The notes beneath the pieces are model-generated. The model made no database searches, was not told the origin of the DNA, and worked only from the letters and a program-made list of their open reading frames with translations. DNA of 64,000 nucleotides. Source: Chenopodium formosanum (taxonomy: Eukaryota > Streptophyta > Magnoliopsida > Caryophyllales > Amaranthaceae). The stretch lies in the NCBI GenBank assembly GCA_024500155.1, contig CM044880.1, forward strand, positions 5,332,001 through 5,396,000, read 5' to 3'. The stretch's first letter is position 1, and each line of letters starts with the position of its first letter. Shown here one piece after another: positions 45,178-56,999 of this stretch. The position numbers and the translations under genes were made by a program.

Positions 45178-45194
45178 CCCCACAGACGGCGCCA
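45178..45194 (-). promoter_or_regulatory. tRNA primer binding site
   Basis: Read on the - strand, TGGCGCCGTCTGTGGGG begins three bases inside the 5' LTR. It resembles the TGGCGCC-type sites of plant Ty3/gypsy Tat and Athila elements; the tRNA was not identified. Confidence 0.8.
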
Positions 45195-45197
45195 AAT

Positions 45198-45608
45198 TGT
45201 TTCGGATGAAAACAATGGGACCTTGCTGAAGGTCCGAAAAGGTGGTGAAGACTGGATTCGGTCCAAACGACGTTGGGCCGAAGGTTTCCTGCACAGCAAA
45301 TACACATAAACTAGCCTCGGGGGTGTTGCCGAGGAAGGCCCCTCCGATGCTAAAGTCAGTACAATGTGTAGAGAGAAAGCTATGCAAGAGAATTAATTGC
45401 TTGAGGCTTTGTTGTTCTGTTAGAAAAATGACACATTGATGGCTTTTATACCTTGGCATATATGAGAGATGTGGGCCTGGACCCAATTGACTTGCCTATG
45501 AGAACTGGTCTTGACTTTAGCATGGGCTGGAGAGTTGAACCTTGACCTTGGGCTTTGGATTGGATCATTTAATGACTAGGCCCAATTGGACTAAATTGGA
45601 CCCATACA
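45198..45608 (-). repeat. Right LTR (5' LTR in element orientation), 411 bp
   Basis: Identical by eye to 33767-34177. It should carry the promoter for gag-pol. A TATATGCCAAGG-like stretch on the - strand (near 45454-45465) is a possible core promoter. Confidence 0.95.
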
Positions 45609-45613
45609 AATAG

Positions 45614-45904
45614 TTTTTTATAAAATAGTTTAACGTTTTATCTAGTACTGATACATGGGAACATGGCATTAAGAAAGCTTTTGAGTGTCATTTGACTCAT
45701 TTCGATTTAAAAAGGAGTACTTCATACTAAAAGTGAATCCAAAGATCTGTAGCCCATGGATTGGGCCCATTTTTGTTGGGCTTCATTGACACAAGCCTCT
45801 GGCTCATAAGAAGTATAAATCAAGGCCCAATCACTCCGACACTACCATTGATTGAGCATGTGACTATGAACCTCTGGAACCATGTAACTCCACCAGTTAG
45901 TCAC
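45614..45904. other. Spacer between two mobile elements
   Basis: About 290 bases of unique-looking DNA with GGGCC motifs; nothing further was identified. Confidence 0.45.
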
Positions 45905-46067
45905 TTAGGGCCTGTTCCGATTGACTGAACTCGGCTGAACTGAACTGGATTGAACTGAACTGAGCTGAACTTAACTTATTAATTAGTGATTTTTAACTAC
46001 GGATTAGTGATCTTTGATTATTTATTGATTATTTATTACTATACATATGTGTATATACAAATGTACA

Positions 46068-46116
<49 letters not shown>

Positions 46117-46120
46117 GATG

Positions 46121-46198
<78 letters not shown>
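46068..46198. repeat. (TTA)n array on the 3' side of the RLE retroelement
   Basis: About 130 bases of TTA/ATT repeats with one GATGATT interruption. On the - strand it reads TAA repeats immediately after the retroelement's 24-base 3' UTR. Confidence 0.95.
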
Positions 46199-46199
<1 letters not shown>

Positions 46200-49100
46200 C
46201 TCAAAAACAAAAGTCATACAACCTACAATAAATTAGTGGGAAGCCGAGATACAATCTGGGCCCCCACTCCTCTAGCTATAGCAAATCCTACCCTAGTGAA
46301 GATATGAGTTGCAGCATGAGCCCCAATGTCTCGCGTCGACGAGAACCTCTGAATCCGCTTCAGTAACGCAACAGCCTCCTTCTCTAATTCCCCAAGCGAA
46401 GAAAAGGAGAAGGGAATGAAACCATATCCAATCACCTGACATCGAGCTTCATACTTAACCCGCTTCCGATGAGCAGCATCAGCCACAACGCGCCCAGGAA
46501 CAAAGTCAGATAGCCCCGACTGTGTCAAGGGAGAAGACCCTGTCAAATCAACACAAACATCGCGACCACGATCCCATGAATAAAGTAACACATCCGCAGG
46601 TCTGAGGGCCTCGTCGTTCCCTCCAGCCAACCCAATGTCAACCTCCTTTCTCGCCGAAATCCCAGAACGATAGCAAACATCAACAAGGGTATCCCGAACG
46701 ACATTATGCCGATGTTTAATACCCACAATACCAGCACAAGACACCGCGTGATCACCGAAAATATCTCCAGCAAAAACCCTCGAACAAGCAGAGCACGACG
46801 TCGAGACAGAGAATAAAGGAACACCCAACCGATAGGACAACACACAGCGATAAGTCTTAGCGTTCATCGTCTGACCCAACCCCGAAATAGGAACCGCCCG
46901 AAGCCAAGCTGAGGTATGATCACCCTGCTGTGATTTCCATAATGCTGATTGTCGAGGAGTTAAAGAATAAGCAGATTCTGCAGAAGCGGTAATCTTTGTG
47001 AAATACATATCTGCCAATTTCTTCATGAGTTTAGGGGCAGCGACCTCACTAGGATTACTCAAAATGTCAGACTCCACTGTTCCATTAAACAAACACAACG
47101 CATCCTTAAAGGCTCGTCCAAGACCAACAATGCCAGCATGCCGAAGAAGTTGTGTCTGCAACCCAGCAGACTGCAACCGAGAAGCAAGAAAAGCATAGTG
47201 ACAAACATCACCTGCAGAATAAACACCAAGCCCTCCAAACGCAAATGGTAAGGTGGCAAGCCGCCACTGCCAATCACCAAACCCAGGCCCCGAAGCGGTT
47301 ACAATACGCTCCAAGGAAGATCGAAGAGCTCCATCAAAAGTGCGCTGAGCTACCTCAAAAGTACTAGGAGGACAAGTACGTAATGCAAAGTAGAGTTTTG
47401 AAACTCCAGTACATGCCCTAAGTAACAACAGCTCACACTGAGGATCATCAAGCATAGCGACCTTATCCATAAGGGCAATTGTCTTGGTCACCCTCTGCAT
47501 CACAAGCTCACCACTGAAACCAGAATCGGAACTAGCGGGACCTCCAAGCAACCTAACACCACGCAATGGTCGAGCAATATTAGGCGGAAAGACACCCACC
47601 AGCCTGCTTCGAGGGTCTTCCGTAGGCCAGAAAACTTCAGTTTTTTCCACGTTAAGACATAACCCAGAACGAGGTCCTTCCTCCATAATCAACTGCAGAA
47701 CTTGCCCCACCACCAAAGTGTCACCAATAATCATGCCGTCATCCAAATACCAAGCCTGAAGACATACATCAAAAGTCTCCCTAATTTTACATACCAGGGG
47801 TTGTAAAACCAAAGAAAAAAGCAAAGGACCAAGGGGATCACCCTGCTGCACCCCTTGAGATGACCATAAGGTTTGGTCCCCATAGTACAACCTGGCTGGA
47901 TTAGAATAGCAGAATTCAACCCATCGCGAAATGCCCGGACAACGGCGACGTACCTCACTTAACATGACCGAACGATCAACCAGATTGAAGGCATTTTGAA
48001 AATCCACCAACAACATAGATAGACCCACATCAGAACCACGGTCCTCAATCAACCGATTCACCGCATGAAGAATTGCCTCACCACCTGAAGAAACCCCAAC
48101 ACCAAATTAAAGGCCATCAAAATAACTCCCTAAAGACTGACCAACCATAACAGCACCCACCTTCGAAACGAGACGCCGCCAAACCGTACCCACAGCAATA
48201 GGACGGATACCACCACCGGGCTTGACAAGTGGCGTAAGAGGAGCACTAGCAATGTACTTTCCTAATTCCATAGGACATCTTCCAGCCAGAAAGAGATTAA
48301 CCACCCCGGTAATAGAGTCAACCAACTCATCTGAGACTGCCACAGCTGCACCACTTAAGCAATCCATAAGATGTTGAGAACGCAAACCATCCCTACCACA
48401 TGATGTGCCACGAGGGAAGCTCTTAATCCGATCCAAAACAACAGCAGAAGTCGTAACAAGATGAAGGTGATCAATAGGTATATCAGGCAAGGATGGAGCT
48501 GGAGATGAAGGGTGCTTGGCTGTAAATCCGCAAGAGTGGCGTCATTATAAGGAGCAACGCCTAAAGAAGAAAGAACCCGAACTGCAGCAGTGTAATGGCC
48601 ATCGCAAATCTTCCTACGACACTGCTTTATATTACGCTCTTCCAAATCAATGTCCTCATCATCAACCGCCGACAAAGTAGGAGAATCCTCTGCCAAAATT
48701 TCCCTCACAAGTTGCAAATTACCACCCGCTACACTCCAAGAACAAATAGCACGGGAAATACTCTCTTCCTGATGCCGACGTCTGACCGAAGACCGAGACT
48801 CACGACTACTCCTCGGGCGAAAGATTTTAAGGATGCAAAGAGGTAACACCAACAAAGAGACCCAATTAGAAATGTCACCAGGCTTAGAGATCACCTTATC
48901 AAGAGTACCTTTCAGAATCCGAGAAAACCCCAAACGACACTTGGGAGGGATAGACTTAACAGTGCGAAACCCCTTAGAGAATAAACAATCAAGGAGAGCC
49001 ACATCAAAACCGCCGTTATGATCTCGCACCTCACCATCCACATGACCAACTCGAGCAGGAGAAGAAGGAGCTTGCGGCTTGCTGAAATTATGAAGCACAA

Positions 49101-50270
49101 AACGAACAATACCATCTCCTTCATCAGGGGGTGACACATCCTCATCCCTATCATGACGACACTTAGAACGAAACGAGTGCGTTTTATAGCAAACTCCACA
49201 TAACCAAATCCTCATACGCCTAAAAGTAACTTCTGCCTCATTATAAACAGCCAAATTAGAAGTAAGAGAATGTCGGGTGATATCTCGCGCACCGATACAA
49301 CAATGACGATCACTAAGATGCCTGATTAGAGAACGTCGAGTAAGGCCATTTCCACTCCCATCTTGACAACCACTAAGACCCACAAACGGACAATGAAACT
49401 TCACAACGACTACCGACATAGGCTGCAAATAACCTCCCAAGTGACACTTGGAAACTGCCGATTAAACCCCTATAAAGCTACCAGAAAACTGCACCCAAAA
49501 CACACCAAAAACACCACCAAAACGCACCAAAACAACTGGCCAAAAATTTACCAAAAAAACCAGTCCACAACTAGACTTAAACCATATCCAAAACGCCTGA
49601 AAACTGACCTGAAATACGCCGGAAAATGCACCAGAAACAGACCATAAACTGCACCCAAAAGCAGTCAAAACTGCACCCGAAACTGCCACAAAACACAGCC
49701 TTAAACTCGAGCAGTACGAACCTGAATTATGCCTCAAAAACGAACAGAAATTTGCTAGAAAACCAGCCTGAAAACAGCCCGCAAACAGCCCTCAAAACTG
49801 ACCCAAAGCCGCACCCAAAAACGCTCCAAAAACACACACCAAAACACGACTAAAACAGACCCAAAAACGCACCCAAAAACACGATTGAAAACAGAGCAGA
49901 AATAACTTGAAATCGACCAGAATGTCACCTGAAAAACCAGCCTGAAACCAACCCTAAAACAGCCCTCAAAACAGACCCAAAAGCCGCCTGATCATTGCAC
50001 CAAAATCGATCAAAAAACGCACCCAAATTCACGACTAAAAACAAAGCAGACCGCGCTTGTAGCTGCTGCCAGAAAACCACTGAACTGCTCGCGCAATTTC
50101 TCAGAAAATAGCCCTGAAACTGCCTGAATTTCGACGGAAAATTGCGTAGTTGTTGCCTGCTAAGAACCCAGAAAACGCCCTTTGCCTGAGACCTAACACT
50201 TCGCCGGAGAAGAAGCCGGAAAATTGACGTGGAAGCCGGTGAACAAGCCTAAAACTACCCAACCCTAATC
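46199..50270 (-). mobile_element. RLE-type non-LTR retrotransposon inserted in TAA repeats
   Basis: The 4.07-kb element lies on the - strand between two (TTA)n arrays. From its 5' end it has a leader of about 830-850 bases that is strongly G/T-rich on its sense strand, with repeated TTTTGGGTGCG-like units, then one large ORF (49419-46223, broken) and a 24-base 3' UTR that runs straight into TAA repeats. The ORF has zinc fingers first, then reverse transcriptase, then a C-terminal zinc motif and restriction-like endonuclease; no APE endonuclease precedes the RT. This is the plan of R2/R4/Dong-type elements, not of the L1 or RTE LINEs common in plants. Confidence 0.75.
46223..49419 (-). pseudogene. 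Reverse transcriptase with C-terminal RLE endonuclease (one frameshift, one stop)
   Basis: Starting at the ATG at 49419 the frame gives two zinc-finger-like modules: CPFVGLSGC...HLSDRHC, then CGVCYKTHSFRSKC. Near 48515 the frame shifts, apparently by loss of one base; the continuing frame runs from about 48510 to a TAA at 48107-48109 inside a conserved GVGVSSGGEA context, then on to the TAG at 46223. The RT has LLVDFQNAF, QGDPLGPLLFSL and YLDDG. About 340 residues later come CSAC...GDHAVSC and KHRHNVVRD, then RPADVLLYSWDRGRDVCVDL, the RLE signature. The total would be roughly 1060 residues. With only two lesions the copy is young but unlikely to be autonomous. Plant databases hold relatives annotated simply as reverse transcriptase proteins. 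Confidence 0.8.
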
Positions 50271-50576
<306 letters not shown>

Positions 50577-53500
50577 TAAGAGATTAAAAGAATGAAATTT
50601 GGCTTTATATCATTAGCAATATCATTAGACGTAAATTAAGAGTTGAACTGAACTGAACTGAACTGAAATGAACTGAACTGAACTGAGCTGAACTGAACTG
50701 AACTGAAATGAATTTCAACGGAAGAGAACAGGCCCTTAGTCATATACATGAGGTGGGTTTTGAGTTGATATAAGGAGGTGCGTATGTACCCTGTTAAATT
50801 GCTAGTATAAGGGTAAATGGATAGTATCAAGGCCTAAAACTCCAAAATTTCTCAAAAAACGTGGATATTAGCCTTTAATTTTGGAATTTTTTTGACTTTT
50901 TTCACTTGGAAATAAAAATTGCCGAAATCTTTACCATGGTCCCTAATACCCTCCGTAAGTCCAATTGGCTGGGTAGAATCATCCAATTTGCCTTTAAACG
51001 ACCAATTTACTGGTTTACAACTTGCACCGATTTCATTCACTCGAGCTTACCACGAACATTTATGACAATAATATAATGATCATATATGGAACCAAACGGC
51101 ATTATATGACCCCTGAGATGTATCCCCTAAAATTTTAATGTTTTTCGACACCGAGCCCTGAACATTCGAAATTTCTCAAAAAGCGTGAATATTAGCCTTC
51201 AATTTTGGAATTTTTTGACTTTTTTCGCCCGGATATAAAAATTACCAAAATGTTAACCATGATCATAAATACCCTCCGGGAGTCCAATTGGGTGGGTGGA
51301 ACCATCCAATTTTCCTTTAAACAACCAATTTACCGGTTTACAACTTACACGGATTTCATTAATTTAAGCCTACCACGAACATTTATGACAACAAATAATG
51401 ATCATATATGGTTCCAAACGACATTATATGACCCAAAGATGTATTTCCTAGAATTTAAAAACTTTTCGACACCGGGCCCCGAAGACTCCAAAAATTCTCA
51501 AAAGGCGTGAATAACTGGATATAGCCTTCAATTTTTAAATTTTTTGATTTTTTTTCGCCCGTAAATAAATAATTTCCGAAATGTTTACCATGATCTCTAA
51601 TACCCTCCGGGAGTCCAATTGGGTGGGTGCAGTGGAACCATCCAATTTGCTTTAAAACAGTCAATTTACCGGTTTACAACCTGCGCCGATTCCATTAATT
51701 CAAGCCTACCACAAACATTTATGACAACATATAATGATCATATATGGTTCTAAATGGAATTATATGACCCCGAGATGTATACCCTAAAATCTAAAGGCTT
51801 TTTGATACCGGGCCCGAAACCACCAAAATTTCTCAAAAGGCGTGGATAATAGCCTTCAATTTTGGAACTGTTTTACTTTTTTTTCGCTCGAAAATAAAAA
51901 TTGTCGATGTTTTTACCATGGTCGCTAATACCCTCCGGGAGTCCAATTGGGTGGGTGGAACCATCCTATTTGCCTTTAAACGACCAATTTATCGGTTTAC
52001 AATTTGCACCGATTAAATTAACTCAGGCCTACTACGAACTTTTATGATAGCATATAATGATCATATATGGTTCCAAACTGCATTAAATGCCCCCGAGATG
52101 TATCCCATAAAATCTCAAAAAAAAATCGACACCGGGCCTCGAACATCCCAAATTTCTCAAAAAGCGAGGATTTCATTTTGAAATTTTGTTACTTTTTCTC
52201 GACTGGAAATAAAAATTGTCAAAATGTTTACCATGGTCCCTAATATCCTCCGTGAGTCCAATTGAGTGGGTGGAACCATCCAATTTACCTTTAAACGACC
52301 AATTTACCGGTTTACAATTTACAACGATTTCATTAACTCAAGCCTACCACGAATCTGTATGACAACATGTAATGATCATTTATGGTTCCAAATGACGGCT
52401 TTATATGACCCCGAGATTATCCCCTAAAATCTCATTTATTTTCGACACCAGCCCCTAAACCTTTGAAATTTCTAAAAAAACATGGATACTAGCCTTCAAT
52501 TTTGGAATTTTTTTTACTTTTTTTTGCCTGAAAATAAAAGTTGCCGAAATGTTTACCATGGTCCCTAATATCCAGTGGGAGACCAATTGGGTGGGTGGAG
52601 CCATCTGATTGCCTTTAAACGGCTAATTTACCGGTTTACAACTTGCACCGATTTAATTAATCTATGCCTACTACAAACATTTATGACAACATATAATGAT
52701 CATACATGGTTCCAAACGGCATTATATGACCCCGAGATCTATCCCGTAAAATCTCAAAAAATTTCGACACCAGGCCTCCAACATCCCAAATTTCTCAAAA
52801 ATCGTGGATTTCAATTTGAAATTTTTTTACTTTTTTCGACTGGAAATAAAAATTCCCAAAATGTTTACCATGGTCCCTAATACCCTCTGATAGTCCAATT
52901 GGGTGGGTGGAACCATCCAATTTGCCTTTAAACGACCAATTTACCAATTTACAACTTGCACCGTTTTCATTAACTCAAGCCTACAACGAACATTTATAAA
53001 AACAAATAATGATCATAAATGGTTCCAAACGGCATTATATAACCCTGAGATATATCCCCTAGAATTTCAAAGCTTTTCGACACCGGGCCTCGAAACCTCT
53101 AAAATTTCTCAAAAAGCATGAATATTAGCCTTCAATTTTGGAATTTCTGGACTTTTTTCGCACGGAAATAAACTTTGCCGAAATTTTTTCCATGGTCCTT
53201 AATACCCCACGGGAGTCCAATTGGGTAAATGGAACCATAAATTTTGCCTTTAAACGACCAATTTATCGGTTTACAACTTGCACCGATTTCATTAACTCAA
53301 GCCTACCAAGAACATTTATGACAACAAATAAAGATATTATATGCACTACCAAAAAAATGAGAATAGGCAACACTTAAGATTGCAACACTTACAGAAATGA
53401 TACTCTTAGTAATCTAAAGCAACAATATTTATTTGTTACCTTGAACTAAAGTAACAGATACAAAAGTGTTGCTCTAGAATATATAAGGCTTCAGTCGCTT

Positions 53501-53697
53501 AAAGTGTTACCTTTTTCTAGTCTAAGACAACAAACATAATAATTGTTGCATGAAAAGATAACAATAACAAAACTATTGCTTGAAAATGTAACATTAATAT
53601 CTATGTTGCCATCTACGGCAACATTTATATTAAAAAGACAACATAATTTAAGATATTGCTTTTATGGCGAGTGTGTATAAAAAGACAACATAGTTTA

Positions 53698-53699
<2 letters not shown>

Positions 53700-53786
<87 letters not shown>

Positions 53787-53794
53787 GAGAGAGA
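53700..53794. repeat. (TA)n then (GA)n compound microsatellite
   Basis: TA repeats (about 53700-53744) run into GA repeats (53745-53794, one GGGA interruption) inside the CACTA element. Confidence 0.95.
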
Positions 53795-53795
53795 G

Positions 53796-53880
53796 TTTGG
53801 TGGAGTTGGTGGTGAAGTCACCTTGTGACTTTGAGGTCACAAGTTCGATCCCTACAACCTACTAAATGCTTGGGAGTGAC
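53796..53880 (+). mobile_element. tRNA-like/SINE fragment inside the CACTA element
   Basis: TTTGGTGGAGTTGGTGGTGA and GGTCACAAGTTCGATCCCT (53844-53862) look like A and B boxes of a tRNA-derived SINE or degenerate tRNA. They follow directly on the GA microsatellite, and no complete element is seen. Confidence 0.4.
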
Positions 53881-56800
53881 AACATTTAGAAACATTTTTG
53901 AATTGTCTCCTTAGATGGCAACATTTTTCATTTGTTGTCTTTGTAAAAGTGTTGTCTTATGTATTATTTTACCTTGGTTTTCAAAATTGTTGCCTTTGAA
54001 TAAAAATGTGTTGCCTTATGAATAGACAACGGGGGCATATACTACACCTCATATGTGTTGCCTTAGCTACAAGGCAACACTTTTTTTATATTAGGCAATG
54101 GTTTTTCACTGTTACCTTTGCTTTATTTTGTTGTAGTGATGGTTCCAAATGACATTATATGACCCCAAGATGACGAGATGTATTCCCTAGAATTTCAACA
54201 CTTTTAGACACCAGACCCCGAAGACTCCAAATTTCTCAAAAAGCGTGTATATTCGCCTTCAATTTTTGAATTTTTTGACTTTTTTTCGCCTGAAAATAAA
54301 AATTGCCGAAATGTTTACCATGGTCCATAATACCCTCCCGGAGTCTAATTGGGGAGGTGGAACCATCCAATTTGCCTTTAAACGACCAATTTACCGATTT
54401 ACAGCTTGCACCGATTACTCAAGCTTACCACGAACATTTCTGACAACATATAATGTTCATATATGGTTTCAAACAGGATTATATGATTCTCAGATGTATC
54501 CCCTAAAATCTTAAGGTTTTCGACAACGAGCCCCGAAGCGTCCAAAATTTTTCAAAATGCGTGGATATTAGCCTTCAATTTTGTAATTTTTTTTACTTTT
54601 TTCGCCCGAAAATAAAAATTGACGAAATATTTACCAGAATCCCTAATACCCTCTAGGATTCCCATTGGGTGGGTAGAACCATCCAATTTGCCTTTAAATG
54701 ACAAATTTACCGATTTACATCTTGCACCGATTTCATTAAATCAAGCCTACCATGAACATTTATGAAAACATATAGTAATCATATATGGTTCCAAACGATA
54801 TTATATGACACCAAGATGTATTTTTTGGAATTTCAAGACTTTTCGACACCGAGTCCCGAAACCTTTAAAATTGCGCAAAATAAGTGGATATTAATCTTTT
54901 GACTTTTTTCGCTCAAAAATAAAAATTGCAAAAATATTTATCATGGTCCCTAATATCCTCCGAGAGTCCAATTGGCTGGGTGGAACCATCCAATTTGCCA
55001 TTAAACATCCAATTAACCGGTTTACAACTTGCACCGATTTCATTAACTCAAGCCTACCACGAACATTTATGACAACAGATAATGATCATATATGGTTTCA
55101 AATGGAATTATATGACCCCGAGATGTATCCCCTAAAATCTCAAGGATTTTCGATTCTAGGTTTTCCAAAAAATTTCAAAAATCGTAAATATTAGCCTTCA
55201 ATTTTGGAATTTTTTGACTTTTTTTTGCAGGGAAATAAACATTGCTGAAATGTTTTCCATGGTCCCTAATACCCCACAAGAGTCTAATTGGGTGGGTGGA
55301 ACCATCCAATTTGCCTTTAAACGACCAATATACTGGTTTACAACTTGCACCTATTTATTTAATTCAAGCCTACCACGAACATTTATGACAACAAATAATG
55401 ATCATATATAGTTCCAAACGACATTATATGACCACGAGATTTATTCCTTAAATTCTCAAGACTTTTCGATATATATCGGGCCCGAAACCTCCAAAATTTC
55501 TCAAAAAACGTGGATATTAGCCTTTAATTTATGAATTTTTAGACTTTTTTCGCCCGAAAATAATAATTGACGAAATGTTTACCATGGTCCCTAATATCAT
55601 TCGGGAGTCCAATTGGGTGGGTGGAACCATCCAATTTGCCTTTAAACGACCTATTTACCGGTTTGTAACTTGCATCGATTTCATTACTCAAGCCTTCCAT
55701 GAACATTTATGACAACAAATAATGGTCATATATGGTTCCAAACGACATTAAATGACCCCGATATGTATCCCCTAAAATTTAAAGACTTTTGACACCGGTT
55801 CACGAATCCTCCAAAATTTCTAAAAAAACGTGGATATTGTTCAATTTTGAAAATTTTGACTTTTTCAATCAGAAATAAAAGTTGCCGAAATGTTTACCAG
55901 GATTTCTAATATTGTCCAGGAGTCCCATTGGATGGGTGGAACCATCCAATTTGCCTTTAAACGAGCAATTTACAGGTTACAACTTGCACCGATTTCATTA
56001 ACTCAAGCCTAGCACGAACATTTATGATAACAAATAATGATCATTTATGGTTCCAAACAACATTATATGACCCCAAGATGTATCCCCTAAAATTTCAAGA
56101 ATGTTCGACACTGGGCCCCGAAACTTTCAAAATTTTCTAATAAGCGTGGATTTTAGCTTCAATTTTGGAATTTTTTGACTTTTTTCGCCCGGTAATAAAA
56201 ATTGCCGAAATATTTACCATAGTCCTTAATACGCTCCTGGAGTCCAATTGGGTCGGTGGAACCATCCAATTTGCCTTTATACGGTCAATTTAATTACCGG
56301 TTTACAACTTGCAGAGATTTCATTAACTCAAGCCTACTACGAACATTTATGACAACATATAATGATCATATATGATTCCAAACGGCATTATATGACTCCG
56401 AGATGTATTCCCTAAAATATTAATATTTTTCTACACCAGGCCCTGAAACCCATAAAATTTCTCTAAAATCGTGGATATTAAGGCTTCAATTTTGGAATTT
56501 TTAGACTTTTTTAGCCCAAAAAATAAAATTGGCGAAATGTTTACCACGGTCCCTAATACTCTCCATGAGTCCAATTGGATGGGTTGAACCATCCAATTTG
56601 CCTTTAAACGACCGATTTACCGATTTACAACTTGCACCGATTTCATTAATTCAAGCCTACCACGAACATTTATGACAACAAATAATGATCTTTTATGGTT
56701 CCAAACAGCATTATATGACCACGAGATGTATCTCATAGAATATCAAGATTTTTCGACACCGGGCCTTGAAACCTCCAAAATTTCTCAAAAAGTGTGGATA

Positions 56801-56999
56801 TTAGCCTTTAATTTTGGAAATTTTTAACTTTTTTTTGCCTGAAAATAAAAATTGTTGAAATTTTTATTGTGGTCCCTTATACCCTCCAGGAGTCGAATTG
56901 GATGTGTGGAACCATTCAATTTCCTTTTAAACAGCCAATTTACCAGTTTACAATTTGCACCGATTTACCGTTTTACAACGGCCAATTTAATTAACTTGC

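Larger units (their letters stand above)
33767..45608 (-). mobile_element. Complete Ty3/gypsy Tat-lineage (Retand-like) LTR retrotransposon
   Basis: Two LTRs of 411 bp that read identical base for base bound 11.0 kb, and the target duplication AATAG flanks the insertion (33762-33766, 45609-45613). On the - strand the order is LTR, primer site, 1959-codon gag-pol, tandem repeats, then a spliced gene on the opposite strand, polypurine tract and LTR. The polymerase has two RNase H-like regions, and an extra antisense gene with a PF04195-type domain matches descriptions of Tat/Retand elements. Both large genes are open. Identical LTRs and intact frames mean very recent insertion and possible current activity. 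The lineage call is by motif and layout, not by phylogeny. Confidence 0.93.
53344..54138. mobile_element. Non-autonomous CACTA (En/Spm-like) element in the satellite
   Basis: The left end begins CACTACCAAAAA and the right end in reverse begins CACTACAACAAA; the 3-bp duplication ATG flanks both (53341-53343, 54139-54141). Subterminal regions have many copies of GCAACA/TGTTGC in both orientations, typical of transposase binding arrays. It carries no transposase. It interrupts one satellite monomer, whose two halves continue across it. Confidence 0.9.
50832..56995. repeat. Satellite array, 17 monomers of about 321 bp
   Basis: A monomer recurs head to tail. Landmarks such as TTTACCATGGTCCCTAATAC appear in recognisable form near 50930, 51254, 51583, 51912, 52229, 52553, 52865, 53187, 54315, 54632, 54940, 55255, 55579, 55893, 56216, 56541 and 56866, with spacings of 308-330 after removing the CACTA insert. 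Copies differ mainly by substitutions and small indels. The most conserved part reads CCTTTAAACGACCAATTTAC, then CGGTTTACAACTTGCACC and AATGATCATATATGGTTCCA. The short open frames inside are by-products of the repeat. The left border is about 90 bases from the Tourist-like element. Confidence 0.9.

Noticed and set aside
45986..46231. 81-codon frame rich in Ile and Leu; likewise 50363-50587
   Set aside because: Pure products of the (TTA)n/(ATT)n microsatellites.
51205..55411. Series of 65-101-codon frames with similar peptides
   Set aside because: They repeat with the satellite monomer and lack common start or stop positions. Kept as a satellite observation, not as genes.
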